From JACIYW01 sp014359745 (lineage in GTDB: Bacteria; Pseudomonadota; Alphaproteobacteria; Rhodobacterales; Rhodobacteraceae): DNA of 49,523 nucleotides. Of the stretch, positions 47,604 to 49,523 are shown piece after piece (the first letter of the stretch is position 1; each line of letters starts with the position of its first letter). The stretch covers positions 1-49,523 of the forward strand of contig JBNPWE010000020.1 in the NCBI GenBank assembly GCA_050433985.1. The letters run 5' to 3'. Position numbers and translations under genes: made by a program. A model generated the notes under the pieces. That model was not told where the DNA came from and did not search any database. It was given only the letters and a program-made list of their open reading frames with translations.

Positions 47604-48737
47604 GTGCCGACCAATTATTACCTTTCGCAAGACCAGATCGATGCGATCGACGCTATTTTCCTGAATCCGCCAACCGGCAACGCCTATGCGGATCGCTACG
47701 ACGCCATCCTCTCGATCGTCCAGCAGCCGGATGCCTTCGGTACGATCGCCGACGTAAGTGTCGTCGCCTGGTTCGGTGCGGCTGCCCAGGCTAACCGGGG
47801 CATCGGTGGTGCATCGGACTTCATTCGGGCCTATACGGCAGCACAGATTCTCATCCGAACTGGTCAGCCAGCGTCCTCCGGGGATATTCAGGCGGCCTCC
47901 AACGCCATCAATCAGGCCGTATTCGATGATTTGTTTGATAACGACAGCCAGATCAACGGGCAGACCTTCTACGCGCTGCCCACCGTTCTTGAAATCGGCC
48001 GTAATGACGCACTGGTGACGATGAACACCCTGGGCTTCAGCACCCCGAGCATCTGGTCCGGAAACCTGCTCTATCTGGGTTTTGGCATAACGGAATTTTA
48101 CGAACAGAACATCATCGGCAGCACCAGCAGCACCTATGACTTTTTCGTCATGCGTGAATCCATGGTCGCGGCCGGATTTTCCGACGCCATGTTTGAGGGT
48201 GGAATTCAGGATCTCTGGGATCTATTCCGGGGACAAGGTTGGAGTGGGGCCGCTTCCGCCATTTCCGCGATCGGCAGCGCAAAGGCGGCGACGGATGCCT
48301 GGCTGCATGGCGCCTACGGCGATTTCTACACCCAGACGCTTGGAGGGGCGGCCAATTTCACGTTGGCGAATTTCTGGACCGGCTCATCGAACGGTGAGCA
48401 AATTCTTCCCGACTACAGCAACATCCTGACGGACAACGACAACCTGCATGGCGGCGGTGGCGATGACGACCTCTTCGGAAGCCTCGGCTTCGACCTGGTT
48501 GATGGCGGTCAAGGGTACGATACAGTCAATTTCGCGACCGACCCGATCAGGTCGCGGGAAAGCACGGTCGAACTCAAGCCCTATAACAGCGACGTACCCT
48601 ACTCCGCGACGGTCACTTTCCTGACGGAAGGCGGAGAGAGCATCAGCAATCTCTATGATGTTGAAAAGCTCGTTCTGGGTAGCAAATCAGACTTGGTGGT
48701 CATCACCGGGGATACGCTGAACGTCAACAGGCCCTAA
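47604..48737 (+). CDS. RTX-like protein with calcium-binding repeat, 3' truncated
   Basis: 377 residues from a GTG at 47604 (MPTNYYLSQDQIDAIDAIFL) after GAGAGGA; a GTG six codons upstream is less likely. Residues 1-270 are helical and of no recognised family. NLHGGGGDDDLFGSLGFDLV then DGGQGYDTVNF (about 280-305) is a hemolysin-type GGxGxDxxx repeat, as in proteins exported by type I secretion. The family usually has more repeats and a C-terminal export signal. Here the frame stops seven bases after vapE homology begins, so the native C-terminus is probably missing. Confidence 0.7.
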   Translation: MPTNYYLSQDQIDAIDAIFLNPPTGNAYADRYDAILSIVQQPDAFGTIADVSVVAWFGAAAQANRGIGGASDFIRAYTAAQILIRTGQPASSGDIQAASNAINQAVFDDLFDNDSQINGQTFYALPTVLEIGRNDALVTMNTLGFSTPSIWSGNLLYLGFGITEFYEQNIIGSTSSTYDFFVMRESMVAAGFSDAMFEGGIQDLWDLFRGQGWSGAASAISAIGSAKAATDAWLHGAYGDFYTQTLGGAANFTLANFWTGSSNGEQILPDYSNILTDNDNLHGGGGDDDLFGSLGFDLVDGGQGYDTVNFATDPIRSRESTVELKPYNSDVPYSATVTFLTEGGESISNLYDVEKLVLGSKSDLVVITGDTLNVNRP

Positions 48738-49369
48738 AGAAGTTTCTGAGCACAGCGGTCGATATGTTCCGCCCTGCATATGCGCGCAATGCTGCGGAAT
48801 ACCGTCGTCACTGCATCATCTTGGGCACGACCAATGAACTGGCGTATCTTCGCGACCTGACCGGCAATCGCCGCATCTGGCCGGTGACGGTCGGGAAGAT
48901 TGATCTCGGGCGCTTTTCCGCTGACGTTGATCAGCTTTGGGCCGAGGCGGTCGTGCGTGAGGCAGCGGGTGAGTCGATCACCTTGTCGCCGCATCTATGG
49001 GATGTTGCCAAGAAGGTGCAGGGGCAGCGCATGGTCGAGGATGCCATGGCGGACGTTCTGGAGGACGCTTTTGCCGAAAAGAAGGGGCGGGTGTCGATGG
49101 ACAGCGTGAAGCTACTCGTCGACGTAGACACCGCGCGCATGACGCCAATGGACGCCCGGCGGATCAAGGCGGTCATGGCAGGTCTGGGGTGGGACTACGG
49201 AACCCATCGCCTGCACGACCTCGGGCGGCGTGAAAAGGGCCAGCGCAAGGGATTCGCGCATGGCAGCACAGACGAGCGCAAGGTTGAGTACATTGCCTGC
49301 CGGATCGAGGGGGGTGTCGTGGTGATCGACCGCCTCGACGGGCAGCATGGTGAACAACCCCCGTTTTGA
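48731..49369 (+). pseudogene. VapE-family (virulence-associated protein E) C-terminal fragment
   Basis: From about 48731 the frame reads ALKKFLSTAVDMFRPAYARN and on through CIILGTTNELAYLRDLTGNR, RIWPVTVGKIDLGRFSADVD and QLWAEAVVREAAGESITLSP. This is the end of the P-loop ATPase/helicase core of VapE, typical of prophages and genomic islands. The N-terminal two thirds, including the Walker motifs, are absent. An internal ATG at 48764 would allow only a 201-residue product. The 5' breakpoint coincides with the end of the RTX-like gene. Confidence 0.85.
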
Positions 49370-49483
49370 CCAGCGGGGCGTACCATGTAACGTAACATAA
49401 GGCCCAAACTGGCCTGCATTACCCGGCGGGGGGGAGTGTCCTGAACTTTGTGTATCTTGCCCGGTCCATGCGGTTTCAGACAC

Positions 49484-49523
49484 TCAAGCGTCGAAGCGCG
49501 CGCCGAACATGATAGCGAATTGG
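49484..49523 (-). CDS. IS256-family transposase, extreme C-terminus (partial)
   Basis: The last 12 codons on the minus strand read QFAIMFGARFDA then TGA (49486-49484), matching the C-terminal pattern of IS256 transposases. The adjacent bases GGGGGAGTGTCCTGAACTTT (from about 49431) look like the terminal repeat of such an element. The rest lies beyond the window, so this call is tentative. Confidence 0.45.
   Translation of the reverse strand, partial: QFAIMFGARFDA

Overview
The window comes from a high-GC alphaproteobacterium, almost certainly a member of the Rhodobacteraceae (Rhodobacterales). This rests on the pyrH-frr-uppS-cdsA-dxr-rseP-bamA-ompH-fabZ-lpxA-lpxI-lpxB order, LpxI in place of LpxH, a circularly permuted two-piece tmRNA with the tag ANDNRAPAMALAA, an AcuI-type acrylyl-CoA reductase, and a dispersed intergenic repeat around GTATTTTTGCCAAGATGAA. 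The species was not identified.

Layout. 1-2011 is a decayed mobile zone: the 3' part of an IS3-family transposase, an AT-richer gene cut off by that IS, and a multiply frameshifted tyrosine integrase lying head-to-head with dusA, a known integration target. 2127-5213 holds dusA, an AraC-type regulator and miaA. 5356-17651 is the envelope and isoprenoid core: UMP kinase, ribosome recycling factor, undecaprenyl diphosphate synthase, CDP-diacylglycerol synthase, DXP reductoisomerase, the RseP site-2 protease, a 46-residue membrane protein too short for routine gene calling, BamA, an OmpH/Skp chaperone, FabZ, LpxA, LpxI and LpxB. A convergent alpha/beta hydrolase and a one-helix membrane protein follow.

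19420-23393 is a sulfur module: a short Rrf2/NsrR-like remnant, a Crp/Fnr regulator with a C-x5-C pair, a DUF2892 membrane protein, a Blh/ETHE1-like metallo-hydrolase and a SulP transporter. 23566-28711 carries hrpB, meaB and trkH. The ssrA (tmRNA) gene with a clear promoter lies at about 28737-29099. acuI follows, then a minus-strand group of a DUF2235 hydrolase, a stand-alone CoxL-family molybdoenzyme subunit and an ornithine/lysine decarboxylase, the last divergent from an Lrp/AsnC regulator. 36062-43439 is a minus-strand fatty-acid/acyl-CoA catabolic cluster: two MerR regulators, a DmdC-like acyl-CoA dehydrogenase, a small protein, a GST, a thiolase and a FadJ-type bifunctional enzyme.

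43562-49523 is an accessory region of broken insertion sequences (IS630, IS5/IS427, IS5, IS110, IS256) around an intact tRNA-Leu(UAA). It includes a 141-bp non-autonomous element with terminal inverted repeats and a 10-bp target duplication. A secreted protein and a truncated RTX-like protein, whose 3' end is joined directly to a 5'-truncated vapE gene, follow.

No clearly new defence or metabolic system is complete in this window. The most interesting signals are the small nested mobile element, two hairpins that would hide Shine-Dalgarno sites (before coxL and before a small secreted protein), the thiol-pair Crp/Fnr regulator of the sulfur genes, the decayed dusA-site integrase, and the RTX/vapE junction.
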